From the NCBI RefSeq assembly GCF_002210105.1, contig NZ_AQQU01000001.1, positions 1,400,501-1,464,500 on the forward strand: 64,000 nt of DNA, written 5' to 3'. Both the position numbers and the translations under genes were made by a program. This stretch comes from Oceanicola sp. 22II-s10i (GTDB taxonomy: Bacteria > Pseudomonadota > Alphaproteobacteria > Rhodobacterales > Rhodobacteraceae). The notes under the pieces are model-generated. The model was not told where the DNA came from, did no database searches, and worked only from the letters and a program-made list of their open reading frames with translations. Shown here piece after piece: positions 53,788 to 61,682 of the stretch. Numbering within the stretch: the first letter of the stretch is position 1; every line of letters begins with the position of its first letter.

Positions 53788-55011
53788 ATGTACGATTATT
53801 TTCCCATATCTGACAAAGCGAAGAAGATGCGCGAGCAGCTTCTGCGCTTTATGGACGACCACATCTATCCGGCCGAAAAGGTTTACAAACAGCAGGTCGA
53901 AGAGGGGAACGACCGCTGGGACGAACCGCCGATCATGGCCGAGCTCAAGGCCAAGGGCCGGGAATCGGGCCTGTGGAACATGTTCCTTCCGCACGACGCC
54001 GGCGACTACAAGGGCGCGGGCCTGACCAACCTCGAATACGGCACCCTGTGCGAGATCATGGGCCGCTCGTCCATCGGTTCCGAGCCGTTCAACTGCTCGG
54101 CTCCCGACACCGGCAACATGGAGACGATCTTCCTCTTCGGTGACGACGAGGCGAAGGACAAGTGGCTGAAGCCGCTGCTGAACGGCGAAATCCGCTCCTG
54201 CTTCTCGATGACCGAGCCCGCGGTGGCGTCGTCGGACGCGACCAACATCGAGACCCGGATCACCAAGGAAGACGACGAATACGTCATCCAGGGCACCAAG
54301 TGGTGGTCCTCGGGCGCGATGGACAAGCGCTGCAAGATCGCGATCGTGATGGGCAAGACGGATACCACCGCGCCCAAGCACAAGCAGCAGTCCATGATCC
54401 TCGTCCCGCTGGACACCCCCGGCGTGAAGATCAAGCGGCACCTCAGCGTGATCGGCTATGACCACGCCCCGCATGGCCACGCCGAGATCCACTACGACAA
54501 CGTCCGCGTTCCGGCAAAGAACCTGCTGCTCGGCGAGGGCCGTGGCTTCGAGATCGCACAGGCCCGCCTCGGGCCCGGCCGTATCCACCACGCGATGCGC
54601 TGCATCGGCGGCGCCGAGCGCGCTCTGCAGATGATGTGCGAACGCGGCATGGCGCGCGAGGCCTTCGGGCAAAAGATCGCCGAAATGGGCGTGAACAAGC
54701 ACTGGATCGCCGAAAGCCGGATGGAGATCGAACAGGCCCGCCTGCTGGTGATGCACGCCGCCTACATGATGGACACCGTCGGCAACAAGGCCGCCCGCCG
54801 CGAGATCGCGATGATCAAGGTGGTCGCCGCGAACATGCTGCACAAGGTCGTCGACCGCGCGATCCAGGTCCACGGCGCCATGGGTGTCAGCCAGGATTCG
54901 ACGCTGGCCTCGTCCTACGCCAACGCCCGGACGATGCGTCTGGTCGACGGCCCGGACGAAGTGCACCGCGAAACCATCGCCAAGCTCGAACTGAAGCAGT
55001 ATCGGAACTGA
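53788..55011 (+). CDS. Acyl-CoA dehydrogenase
   Basis: The product is 407 aa. GAGGAGGAGGA precedes ATG 53788. It has the elongated N-terminal helical part of the ACAD10/11-like group ([20 protein letters not shown]), then [52 protein letters not shown] and the C-terminal [20 protein letters not shown] followed by [11 protein letters not shown]. It is an FAD enzyme that passes electrons to ETF. It is followed after 3 bp by an SDR gene, which suggests consecutive beta-oxidation-like steps. Confidence 0.92.
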   Translation: MYDYFPISDKAKKMREQLLRFMDDHIYPAEKVYKQQVEEGNDRWDEPPIMAELKAKGRESGLWNMFLPHDAGDYKGAGLTNLEYGTLCEIMGRSSIGSEPFNCSAPDTGNMETIFLFGDDEAKDKWLKPLLNGEIRSCFSMTEPAVASSDATNIETRITKEDDEYVIQGTKWWSSGAMDKRCKIAIVMGKTDTTAPKHKQQSMILVPLDTPGVKIKRHLSVIGYDHAPHGHAEIHYDNVRVPAKNLLLGEGRGFEIAQARLGPGRIHHAMRCIGGAERALQMMCERGMAREAFGQKIAEMGVNKHWIAESRMEIEQARLLVMHAAYMMDTVGNKAARREIAMIKVVAANMLHKVVDRAIQVHGAMGVSQDSTLASSYANARTMRLVDGPDEVHRETIAKLELKQYRN

Positions 55012-55014
55012 GCG

Positions 55015-55776
55015 ATGAGCATGTTTGACCTGAAGGGCAAGGTCGCCGTTATCACGGGTTCGTCCCGTGGTATCGGCCGCGCCATTGCCGAGATGTATGC
55101 CGAGGCCGGTGCCAAGGTCGTCGTCTCCTCGCGCAAGGCCGACGCCTGCGAGGAAGTGGCCGAGGGCATCCGCGCCAAGGGCGGCGAGGCGATCGTCATT
55201 CCCGCCCACATCGGTTCGACCGAGGACATGCAGAACCTCGTAGACAAGACCATCGCGGATTGGGGCCAGATCGACGTTCTGGTTCCGAACGCGGCGATCA
55301 ACCCCGTCTACGGCCCGCTGAACGAGCTGGACGACGCGGTGTTCGACAAGATGCTGATCACCAACGTCCGGGTGATCAACACGCTCTGCAAGATGGTCCT
55401 GCCGGGCATGGCGGAGAAGGGCGGCGGGTCCGTCGTCGTGATCTCCTCCGTGGCGGCGATCAAGGGCTCCACAACGCTCGGCGCCTATGGCGTGACCAAG
55501 GCGGCGGATGCCGCGCTGGTGCGTTCGCTGGCGCTGGAGTGGGGTCCGAAGAACATCCGCGTCAACGCGATCGGGCCGGGGCTTGTGAAGACGGATTTCG
55601 CCAAGGCGCTCTGGACCAACCCGGAACGGATCGACCGGATCAACAACGCCAACCCGCTGCGCCGCATGGGCATGCCCGAGGAGATCGCCGGGACGGCGCT
55701 CTGGCTGGCGACACCCCTGTCGGGATACGTGACGGGCCAGCTGATCATCGCGGACGGCGGGCAGTCGTTCGCCTGA
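55015..55776 (+). CDS. SDR-family oxidoreductase
   Basis: The product is 253 aa. The NADP loop is VITGSSRGIGRAIAEMYAEAG, then NAAINPVYGP, the catalytic serine in VVVISSVAAIKG and YGVTK (Tyr/Lys). RMGMPEEIAGTALWLATPLS and the ending IADGGQSFA are standard. It is a DHRS4/FabG-like protein. It is co-transcribed with the dehydrogenase and ends at a terminator. Confidence 0.92.
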   Translation: MSMFDLKGKVAVITGSSRGIGRAIAEMYAEAGAKVVVSSRKADACEEVAEGIRAKGGEAIVIPAHIGSTEDMQNLVDKTIADWGQIDVLVPNAAINPVYGPLNELDDAVFDKMLITNVRVINTLCKMVLPGMAEKGGGSVVVISSVAAIKGSTTLGAYGVTKAADAALVRSLALEWGPKNIRVNAIGPGLVKTDFAKALWTNPERIDRINNANPLRRMGMPEEIAGTALWLATPLSGYVTGQLIIADGGQSFA

Positions 55777-55797
55777 CCCTATGGGTTGAAACATCGG

Positions 55798-55836
55798 AAA
55801 CCGGCGGGGCGCAGGACGTTCCGCCGGTTTTCATTT
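55798..55836 (+). terminator. Rho-independent terminator of the dehydrogenase-SDR operon
   Basis: AAACCGGCGG pairs with CCGCCGGTTT around a 13-nt loop, followed by TCATTT. Confidence 0.8.
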
Positions 55837-55993
55837 GGGGCTTGGTGTGGCGCAGCCTCCACCATTCATATGCACCAATGCCCGGAACAGCCGCGCAGCG
55901 GCCCGGGCAGCGGCCCGGGCAGCGCATGGCCGCCCCCCGGCCATGCGCTTCGTCACCGCAAGCGCGCGGGATGAGCGGCGAGCGGGGCGTCGG

Positions 55994-56051
55994 GATAAAG
56001 TGCGGACCTCAGCCGTCGTAGCGCATCGCCGCGGCCATACGCAGCCCTCTG
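55994..56051. repeat. 58-bp direct repeat, copy 1
   Basis: It matches 56126-56183 in the same orientation with about 12 mismatches by my count; the first 40 bases are the best conserved. Confidence 0.8.
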
Positions 56052-56125
56052 TTGAGCCAGCGCCACCGAGCTAACATGGTGCACCGCGCCGCACCTCATC
56101 CGCCGGGGAGAGTGCGGTCCGTCGC

Positions 56126-56183
56126 GATAAAATGCGGACCCCAACCGTCGCAGCACATCGTCCCGGCCATAAAATTCCCTCTG
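56126..56183. repeat. 58-bp direct repeat, copy 2
   Basis: Partner of 55994-56051, with a period of 132 bp. It ends 12 bp before the stop of the carboxylesterase gene. Confidence 0.8.
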
Positions 56184-56194
56184 GCGGGCAAACA

Positions 56195-57604
56195 TCACGC
56201 GCCGAAGACGCGGACCTCCTCCTTCCAGCCGGGATCGCCCGTCCGCATGAACCGGACCAGCGCGCCTTCCATCTCCGCCGCCGTGGCCTTGGCGCTGTCC
56301 GGATCGGTCTGCGCCACCGGCACGTTCTCGATCGCGTGCAACCCGTAGACGAAGCTCTCGTCGAAGCCGTGCGCCGCACCCAGCCAGTCATAGGGCGGGC
56401 GCGGTTCCCATGCGAATTCATAGGTCCAGACCCGGCCACCGCCCGCGCGCTGCGCCTCGGCGTTGGAAGCCGTCGCGCGGCGGTAGATGCGGGCGGTCAG
56501 GAAATCCTCTTCCTTCTGCTGCCATGTCGCGTCCGGCATCGCCGCGTCCCATTCGGCCAGCCCCTTGTCCACCGCGTCCGGCCCATCGAACCGGGCGACG
56601 GTGTCGCGGAAGCGGGCCTCGTTCACATCACCCATCCGGCCCGTCGCATACCACAGCCGGGCCTCGTGCCGGGTGCGGCCCAGCACCAGCGGCTTGTCCT
56701 TCAGCACCCCGGCCTTCAGCGCCTCTTCCGGATGCCGGGGCAGGGTCACGCCGTCCTGCAAGATGGCCAGCGTCTTGCCGCCCGGCATCGAACGTTCGGC
56801 AAGGTTCACGGCCACCACCTCGGCCTGCAGCTTCAGGATGTCCTCGACCGTCAGCCGTTCCAGCGCGGCCTCGTCGCCCGGTTCGATCCCGGCGCGGGCC
56901 AGGAAGTCCTCGGCGATTTCCGCCGCGCGGTCGGGCGACTGGATTCGGGTGGCGTAACCGGACAGAAGCCACGCCTTGTCGAACAGCGACGGCCCGTCGT
57001 CGGTCCCGAAGAGCGCGGCCGCGGTGAAGCCGCCGGAGGACATGCCGGCCAGCGTGACGTTCTCCGGATCGCCGCCGAAGCTTTCCACGTTTTCACGCAC
57101 CCAGCGGAGCGCCATCGCGAGGTCGAGCATCGAGCGGTTGGCGGCGGGCAGGCCGGGGAAATGCTGGCCGAGGTAGAGGAACCCGAGCGCGCCGGTGCGC
57201 ACGTTCGGACGGATCAGCACGACGTCGTTTTCTGCCGCGAAGGCCGCGTTGCCGAAATGGCCGACATTGGCCGAGCCGGTCGCGAAGCCGCCGCCGAAGA
57301 GATGCACGATCACCGGACGCCGCTTGCCGTCGGCGGCGGGGGTCCAGAGGTTGAGGTTCAGGCAGTCCTCGCCATAGCCCTGATCCGCGCGGTGGATCGA
57401 CCATTCGGTGACCGGCGGCGGGGTCTGGACGGGCGCGTTGCCGAAGGCGGTGGCATCGACCTCGCCGCCCTTTGCCAGCGGTTCGGGCGCGCGGAAGCGC
57501 AGCGCGCCGACAGGCTGGGTGGCGTAGGGAATGCCGAGAAAGGCATGGGCCTTGCCCTCGTCGCGGCCGTGGTAGGTGGCCTGAGGGGCGTTGACTGTGG
57601 TCAT
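56195..57604 (-). CDS. Type-B carboxylesterase/para-nitrobenzyl esterase family
   Basis: The product is 469 aa. The start at 57604 gives MTTVNAPQATYHGRDEGKAH; the frame upstream to 57670 lacks a start context. Motifs are FLGIPYATQPVGALRF, GEDCLNLNLWTP, LFGGGFATGS (oxyanion hole, usually HGGG and here FGGG) and VTLAGMSSGGFTAA with the nucleophile Ser. The acid is expected in the TRHEARL region and His in the C-terminal AAHGFDESFVYG. No signal peptide. It is an ester hydrolase with unknown substrate. Confidence 0.88.
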   Translation of the reverse strand: MTTVNAPQATYHGRDEGKAHAFLGIPYATQPVGALRFRAPEPLAKGGEVDATAFGNAPVQTPPPVTEWSIHRADQGYGEDCLNLNLWTPAADGKRRPVIVHLFGGGFATGSANVGHFGNAAFAAENDVVLIRPNVRTGALGFLYLGQHFPGLPAANRSMLDLAMALRWVRENVESFGGDPENVTLAGMSSGGFTAAALFGTDDGPSLFDKAWLLSGYATRIQSPDRAAEIAEDFLARAGIEPGDEAALERLTVEDILKLQAEVVAVNLAERSMPGGKTLAILQDGVTLPRHPEEALKAGVLKDKPLVLGRTRHEARLWYATGRMGDVNEARFRDTVARFDGPDAVDKGLAEWDAAMPDATWQQKEEDFLTARIYRRATASNAEAQRAGGGRVWTYEFAWEPRPPYDWLGAAHGFDESFVYGLHAIENVPVAQTDPDSAKATAAEMEGALVRFMRTGDPGWKEEVRVFGA

Positions 57605-57710
57605 GGATGGATCCTCCCGCGGGGGAGGGTAGCGCGGGGCGGCTGGCGTTGGAATGGAGGGCGGGCGCACGGATGTGAAAGTTGCGCCGGCTGCGCCGTC
57701 GCGCGGGATC

Positions 57711-57741
57711 GTCTCGAAAGGGCATCGAGCCCTTTCGAGAC
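57711..57741. terminator. Perfect 13-bp hairpin downstream of hemE
   Basis: GTCTCGAAAGGGC pairs perfectly with GCCCTTTCGAGAC around ATCGA. It lies between hemE and the esterase gene, both on the minus strand, just beyond a dispersed repeat copy. Without a T tract, function as a terminator or processing site is inferred. Confidence 0.55.
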
Positions 57742-57743
57742 GG

Positions 57744-57774
57744 CCTCCGGCGGGAGTTTACCTGGCCAGATGAA
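57744..57774. repeat. Dispersed element, single arm matching 17245-17275
   Basis: Its 31 bp differ from 17245-17275 at only two positions. It is in the hemE downstream gap, 36 bp after the hemE stop on the minus strand. Confidence 0.88.
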
Positions 57775-57810
57775 GCGGGAACGGTCCCGGCGTACCGGTT
57801 GTTGCCTGGA

Positions 57811-58842
57811 TCAGGCGCCCCGGACCGTGTCGATCATCAGCTGGACGTTGGCCGGGTCGGCGTCGGGGGTGATGCCGTGACCGAGGTTGAAGATATGGGG
57901 GCCGTTAGAGAAGGCTTTCACGATGCGCCGGGTCTCGTCGATCAGGTTCTGGCCGCCGGTGACCATGTGACCGGGGGCGAGGTTGCCCTGCACGCAGCCG
58001 TCTGTCTGGACATTCGCAGCAGCCCAGTCGGCGGCGACGGAGTTGTCGAGCGCCACGCAGTCGGCCCCGGTCGCCTTGTGGAAACCGATGTACTTGTCCC
58101 CGGCCTCGCGCGGGAAGGCGATGACGGGCAGGCCGGGATGGCGGGCCTTGAGCTCGGCGATGATCCGTTTCGCGGGGGCGGTGGCGTAGGCGTCGAAATC
58201 CGCGCCCGAGAGCGATCCGGCCCAGCTGTCGAAGAGCTTGACCACCTCGGCCCCGGCCTCGACCTGTTTGGACAGGTATTCGATCGTCGCCTCGGTGATC
58301 CGCTCCAGCAGCGCCTCGAACAGCGCGCGGTTCTCGGCCTTGAGCGCATGTGCGGGGCCCTGATCCGGCGTGCCGCGTCCGGCGATCATGTAGGTCGCGA
58401 CCGTCCACGGGGCACCGGCAAAGCCGATCAGCGTGGTGTCGCGCGGCAGTTCGCGGGACAGGATCGACACGGTCTCGTAGACCGGCGACAGCGTCTCGTG
58501 GATGTCCGAGACGGGACCGAGCCTGTCGAAGTCGGCCTGCGTGGTGACGGTCGACAGGCGCGGGCCCTCGCCGGTGACGAAGCGCAGGTCGGCGCCGAGC
58601 GCCTGCGGCACCAGCAGGATGTCGGCGAAGAGGATCGCGGCGTCGAACCCGTAGCGGCGGATCGGCTGCAGCGTCACCTCGGCGGCGAGGTCGGGCGTGT
58701 AGCACAGCGACAGGAAATCGCCCGCCTTTTCGCGCGTGGCGCGGTATTCGGGCAGGTAGCGGCCCGCCTGCCGCATCATCCAGATCGGGGGCACGGGCAG
58801 CGTTTCGCCGGCGAGGGCGCGCAGGATCGTCTTGTCGGGCAT
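57811..58842 (-). CDS. hemE: Uroporphyrinogen decarboxylase
   Basis: The product is 343 aa. The start at 58842 follows GAGGAGC. Family signatures are [20 protein letters not shown], the Asp of the active site in [29 protein letters not shown] and the C-terminal [13 protein letters not shown]. It decarboxylates uroporphyrinogen III to coproporphyrinogen III in the cytoplasm. hemC lies 1 kb away on the other strand, so two haem-synthesis genes are clustered around a regulator gene. Confidence 0.96.
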   Translation of the reverse strand: MPDKTILRALAGETLPVPPIWMMRQAGRYLPEYRATREKAGDFLSLCYTPDLAAEVTLQPIRRYGFDAAILFADILLVPQALGADLRFVTGEGPRLSTVTTQADFDRLGPVSDIHETLSPVYETVSILSRELPRDTTLIGFAGAPWTVATYMIAGRGTPDQGPAHALKAENRALFEALLERITEATIEYLSKQVEAGAEVVKLFDSWAGSLSGADFDAYATAPAKRIIAELKARHPGLPVIAFPREAGDKYIGFHKATGADCVALDNSVAADWAAANVQTDGCVQGNLAPGHMVTGGQNLIDETRRIVKAFSNGPHIFNLGHGITPDADPANVQLMIDTVRGA

Positions 58843-58889
58843 CGGGGGCTCCTCTGTCGCCCGACAGGTCGCCGCGCGGGGCCGGGATG

Positions 58890-59591
58890 TCAAGCCGCGC
58901 CGCGGCCCTCGGGCTGTTCCGTCGCGGCCTCGCGCTCCGCCCATAGGGTCCTCAGCGTCTCGCCCTGACCGGTGAAGGTCTCGTTCAGCTCCTGCCATGC
59001 GTATATCCGGTCCATCCGGAAATGCCGCAGGTCGTGGCGCAGCTCGCACCACGCGGCCAGCATCTTGACCTCGACGTGGTAGATCACGACCAGCGGGCGG
59101 ATGGTGCGCTCGGTCCGCGGGCCGGCCGGCGTCTCGTAGGTGATGCGCAGCTTGCGCTCATCGCGGATCGCGCGGCGCAGGAGCGAGACCGGCACGCAGC
59201 CGAGCGCAGGGTCGTCGGCGGGTGCGCCGAAGGGCGCGACGTGGAGCCATGTGGCCGGGCCATGCAGGGCGTCGATCTTGTCGCAGACCCGCTGGCCCGC
59301 GCGCATCAGGGCCATGTCGCCGGTGCGGGCGAGCATCGCCAGCGCGACGCGCAGCGCCTCGGTTTCCTCGGTGTCGAAGTTCAGCGGCGGCAGGTCGTAG
59401 CCGCGCCTGAGGACATAGCCGATCCCCGCCGCCCCCTCGACCGGCACGCGCATCGCCTGCAGGGCGGCGACGTCGCGATAGACCGTGCGGACCGAGACCT
59501 CGAGCGTTTCGGCCAGCGCCTCGGCGGTACGGGGGGCGGCGGCGGCGCGGAGGGTCTGGATCAGTTCGAACAGGCGATCGGGGCGGGACAT
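58890..59591 (-). CDS. YafY-type regulator (HTH-11 plus WYL domain)
   Basis: The product is 233 aa. ATG 59591 gives [20 protein letters not shown]. The N-terminal HTH is [20 protein letters not shown], followed by [18 protein letters not shown]; the WYL domain begins around [20 protein letters not shown] and contains [20 protein letters not shown] (the WYL-equivalent is AAWCEL) and FRMDRI. WYL regulators bind ligands or nucleic acids. It is divergent from a small ORF and hemC. Confidence 0.87.
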   Translation of the reverse strand: MSRPDRLFELIQTLRAAAAPRTAEALAETLEVSVRTVYRDVAALQAMRVPVEGAAGIGYVLRRGYDLPPLNFDTEETEALRVALAMLARTGDMALMRAGQRVCDKIDALHGPATWLHVAPFGAPADDPALGCVPVSLLRRAIRDERKLRITYETPAGPRTERTIRPLVVIYHVEVKMLAAWCELRHDLRHFRMDRIYAWQELNETFTGQGETLRTLWAEREAATEQPEGRGAA

Positions 59592-59710
59592 GACGGGGCT
59601 TTCGGGCGGCAATGGGCGGGCGGTCTCTGCTGCCATCCTAGCACGCCCTGCTGACAGCTGCATGGCAGGAGCCTTCTGCTTGGATCGCCGGGCCGCAACG
59701 GAGGCCCGCC

Positions 59711-59890
59711 ATGCCATTCTACGATCACATCATCCTCATCCGCCTCGGCCTGGGCCGCTGGCGCACCGGCCCGGCCCGCCGCCGTCTCACCACGCCGCTG
59801 CGCCTCAGGGCCGCGCCGAAATGCCGCCCGGCCCGTCCGCGCCACACCGTCTTGCAAGCCCTGACCTGCGCGCTTAACACGAGGCGATGA
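59711..59890 (+). CDS. Small ORF translationally coupled to hemC
   Basis: It is 59 codons long. GGAGG lies 6 nt before the ATG, an excellent ribosome-binding site, and its TGA overlaps the hemC ATG (ATGA at 59887-59890). The peptide begins MPFYDHIILIRLGLGRWRTG and then becomes Arg/Pro/Ala-rich, ending LTCALNTRR. hemC itself has no other visible Shine-Dalgarno sequence, so reading this ORF may be needed for hemC translation. It may be a leader or the remnant of a longer gene; no family recognised. Confidence 0.6.
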   Translation: MPFYDHIILIRLGLGRWRTGPARRRLTTPLRLRAAPKCRPARPRHTVLQALTCALNTRR

Positions 59891-60831
59891 CACTCGCCCT
59901 GCCCACGCCCTCCGCCCCGCTTCGCATCGGAACCCGCGGTTCGCCGCTCGCGCTTGCGCAGGCGCACGAGACGCGCGACAGGCTGATGGCGGCCTTCGGT
60001 CTGGAAGAGGCCGCGTTCGAGATCAGCGTGATCCAGACGACCGGCGACCGGGTGCAGGACCGCGCCTTGCGCGAGATCGGCGGCAAGGGCCTGTTCACCC
60101 GCGAGATCGAGCAGGCGCTGCTGCTGAACGGCATCGACATCGCCGTCCATTCGATGAAGGACATGCCGGTGCTGCAGCCGCAGGGGCTGGTGCTGGACTG
60201 CTACCTGCCGCGCGAGGACGTGCGGGATGCTTTCGTGTCATTCCACGAGGGCGGCATCGGCGCCGTCCCGCAGGGGGCCAGGGTCGGCACATCGTCGCTG
60301 CGGCGCGGGGCGCAGATGCGCCTGCGCCGGCCGGATGTGGAGATCGTGGAGTTTCGCGGCAACGTGCAGACGCGGCTCAGGAAGCTTGGGGAGGACGTGG
60401 CGCATTGCACCTTCCTCGCCATGGCCGGGCTGAACCGTCTGAACCGGGCGGACGTGCCCGCTCAGGCGATTTCGCCGGACGAGATGCTGCCGGCTGTCGC
60501 GCAGGGTGCCATCGGGATCGAGCGGCGGGCGGATGACGTGCGCGTGGCCGAGATGCTGGCGGCGATCCACGACGGGCCGACCGCCGACCGGCTGGCGGCG
60601 GAACGCGCGTTCCTCGCCCGGCTGGACGGATCCTGCGAGACGCCGATCGCCGGGCTTGCGGAACTCGACGGCGGGACGCTGCGGCTCAGGGGGCAGATCC
60701 TGCGACCCGACGGCAGCGAGGCGCTGGAAGACGACGGCACCGCGCCGGTTTCGGACGGCGCGGCTCTTGGCGAGGACATGGCGCGGCGGCTGCTGGAGCG
60801 GGCGGGCGACGGGTTCTTCGACTGGCGCTGA
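59887..60831 (+). CDS. hemC: Hydroxymethylbilane synthase (porphobilinogen deaminase)
   Basis: The product is 314 aa. Signatures are LRIGTRGSPLALAQAHETRD, SVIQTTGDRV, IDIAVHSMKDMP, GTSSLRRGAQMRLRRPDVEI, EFRGNVQTRLRKL and the dipyrromethane cofactor Cys250 in LDGSCETPIAGL. It joins four porphobilinogens into hydroxymethylbilane in the cytoplasm. Its start overlaps the end of the small ORF at 59711, and a kinase gene follows 2 bp after its stop, so it is in a three-gene unit. Confidence 0.96.
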   Translation: MTLALPTPSAPLRIGTRGSPLALAQAHETRDRLMAAFGLEEAAFEISVIQTTGDRVQDRALREIGGKGLFTREIEQALLLNGIDIAVHSMKDMPVLQPQGLVLDCYLPREDVRDAFVSFHEGGIGAVPQGARVGTSSLRRGAQMRLRRPDVEIVEFRGNVQTRLRKLGEDVAHCTFLAMAGLNRLNRADVPAQAISPDEMLPAVAQGAIGIERRADDVRVAEMLAAIHDGPTADRLAAERAFLARLDGSCETPIAGLAELDGGTLRLRGQILRPDGSEALEDDGTAPVSDGAALGEDMARRLLERAGDGFFDWR

Positions 60832-60833
60832 GC

Positions 60834-61682
60834 ATGGGGCCGCGGATACCGCAGGGGATCGCGGCTGATTTCCGCGTTCTTGAGGCGGAGCACGTGACCG
60901 ATACGGCGATCGCCACGGTCTGGCGCGTCACGCTTGCGGACGGGTCCGGGGCCGCGCTCAAGCTGTTTCACGACTCGGGGCTCGCCAACGAAGGGCCGGG
61001 GCTGGACTGGCTGGCCGCACGGGACGGACGCGGGGCGGTGCGCCTGTTGCGCCGCGCGGGGCGGGCGGTGCTGATGGAATGGGCACCGGGGCCGTCGCTG
61101 GGGGACCTCTCGCGGACCGGGCAGGACATGGCTGCATCGCGGCACCTGTTGGACGTTGCGCAGGCGGTTCATGCCGGGTCGGCTGGCGATCTGCGGGGGC
61201 TGCCGGATCTGGGCGACTGGTTCGCGGCGCTGCTCAAACTGGCCGTTGCGCCGGATTGCCCGGTTTCGGCTGCCGCGGATCTCTGGCGGGCGCGCGATCT
61301 GGCGCGGGGGCTGCTGGCCTCGCAGCGGGATGTGATTGCGCTGCATGGCGACCTGCATCACGACAACGTCCGGCACGGGCCGCGCGGCTGGCTGGCCTTC
61401 GATGCCAAGGGCGTCCGGGGCGAGCGGGCCTACGAGCTTGCCAATGCGTTCCGAAATCCCAAAGGCGCGGAGCGGCTGCAGCGGGATCCGGCCCGGATCG
61501 CGGCCTGCGCGGACCTGTGGTCGGCGGGGCTGGGGGTTGCGCGGGGGCGGCTGCTGGACTGGGCGGCGGCGAAATGCGCGCTGTCCATCGTGTGGCGCGC
61601 GCGAGGGCCGGTGGCGGCGGATGCGGAGTTCGACCTGCTGTCGCTGCTGCTTGACGTGCCGCGCCGGGGTCAGGCGGCCTGA
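60834..61682 (+). CDS. Aminoglycoside/hydroxyurea phosphotransferase family kinase (StrB-like)
   Basis: The product is 282 aa. The kinase catalytic loop is LHGDLHHDNVRHGPRG, followed by the metal Asp in WLAFDAKGVRGERAYELANA, a pattern of the APH(6)/hydroxyurea kinase group. The N-lobe Lys is in GAALKLFHDSG. It sits 2 bp downstream of hemC. Proteins of this group are not always resistance enzymes; here the natural substrate is unknown. It converges with the Hint gene with a 13-bp overlap. Confidence 0.84.
   Translation: MGPRIPQGIAADFRVLEAEHVTDTAIATVWRVTLADGSGAALKLFHDSGLANEGPGLDWLAARDGRGAVRLLRRAGRAVLMEWAPGPSLGDLSRTGQDMAASRHLLDVAQAVHAGSAGDLRGLPDLGDWFAALLKLAVAPDCPVSAAADLWRARDLARGLLASQRDVIALHGDLHHDNVRHGPRGWLAFDAKGVRGERAYELANAFRNPKGAERLQRDPARIAACADLWSAGLGVARGRLLDWAAAKCALSIVWRARGPVAADAEFDLLSLLLDVPRRGQAA

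Larger units (their letters stand above)
55837..56194. other. Repeat-rich non-coding gap
   Basis: About 360 bp without a convincing gene. It contains two copies of GCAGCGGCCCGG in tandem (near 55898), a hairpin GCATGGCC/GGCCATGC (55922-55945) and a pair of 58-bp direct repeats. No promoter or RNA gene is recognisable. Confidence 0.6.

Noticed and set aside
53758-55794. 678-codon frame antisense to the dehydrogenase and SDR genes
   Set aside because: Same reason: GC-driven shadow, with His/Asp/Gly-rich repetitive composition.
55953-56198. 81-codon minus-strand frame with repeated YGR(D/G)D(V/A)LRRL
   Set aside because: The repeated peptide reflects the DNA direct repeats; no ribosome-binding site, so I treat it as non-coding repeat.
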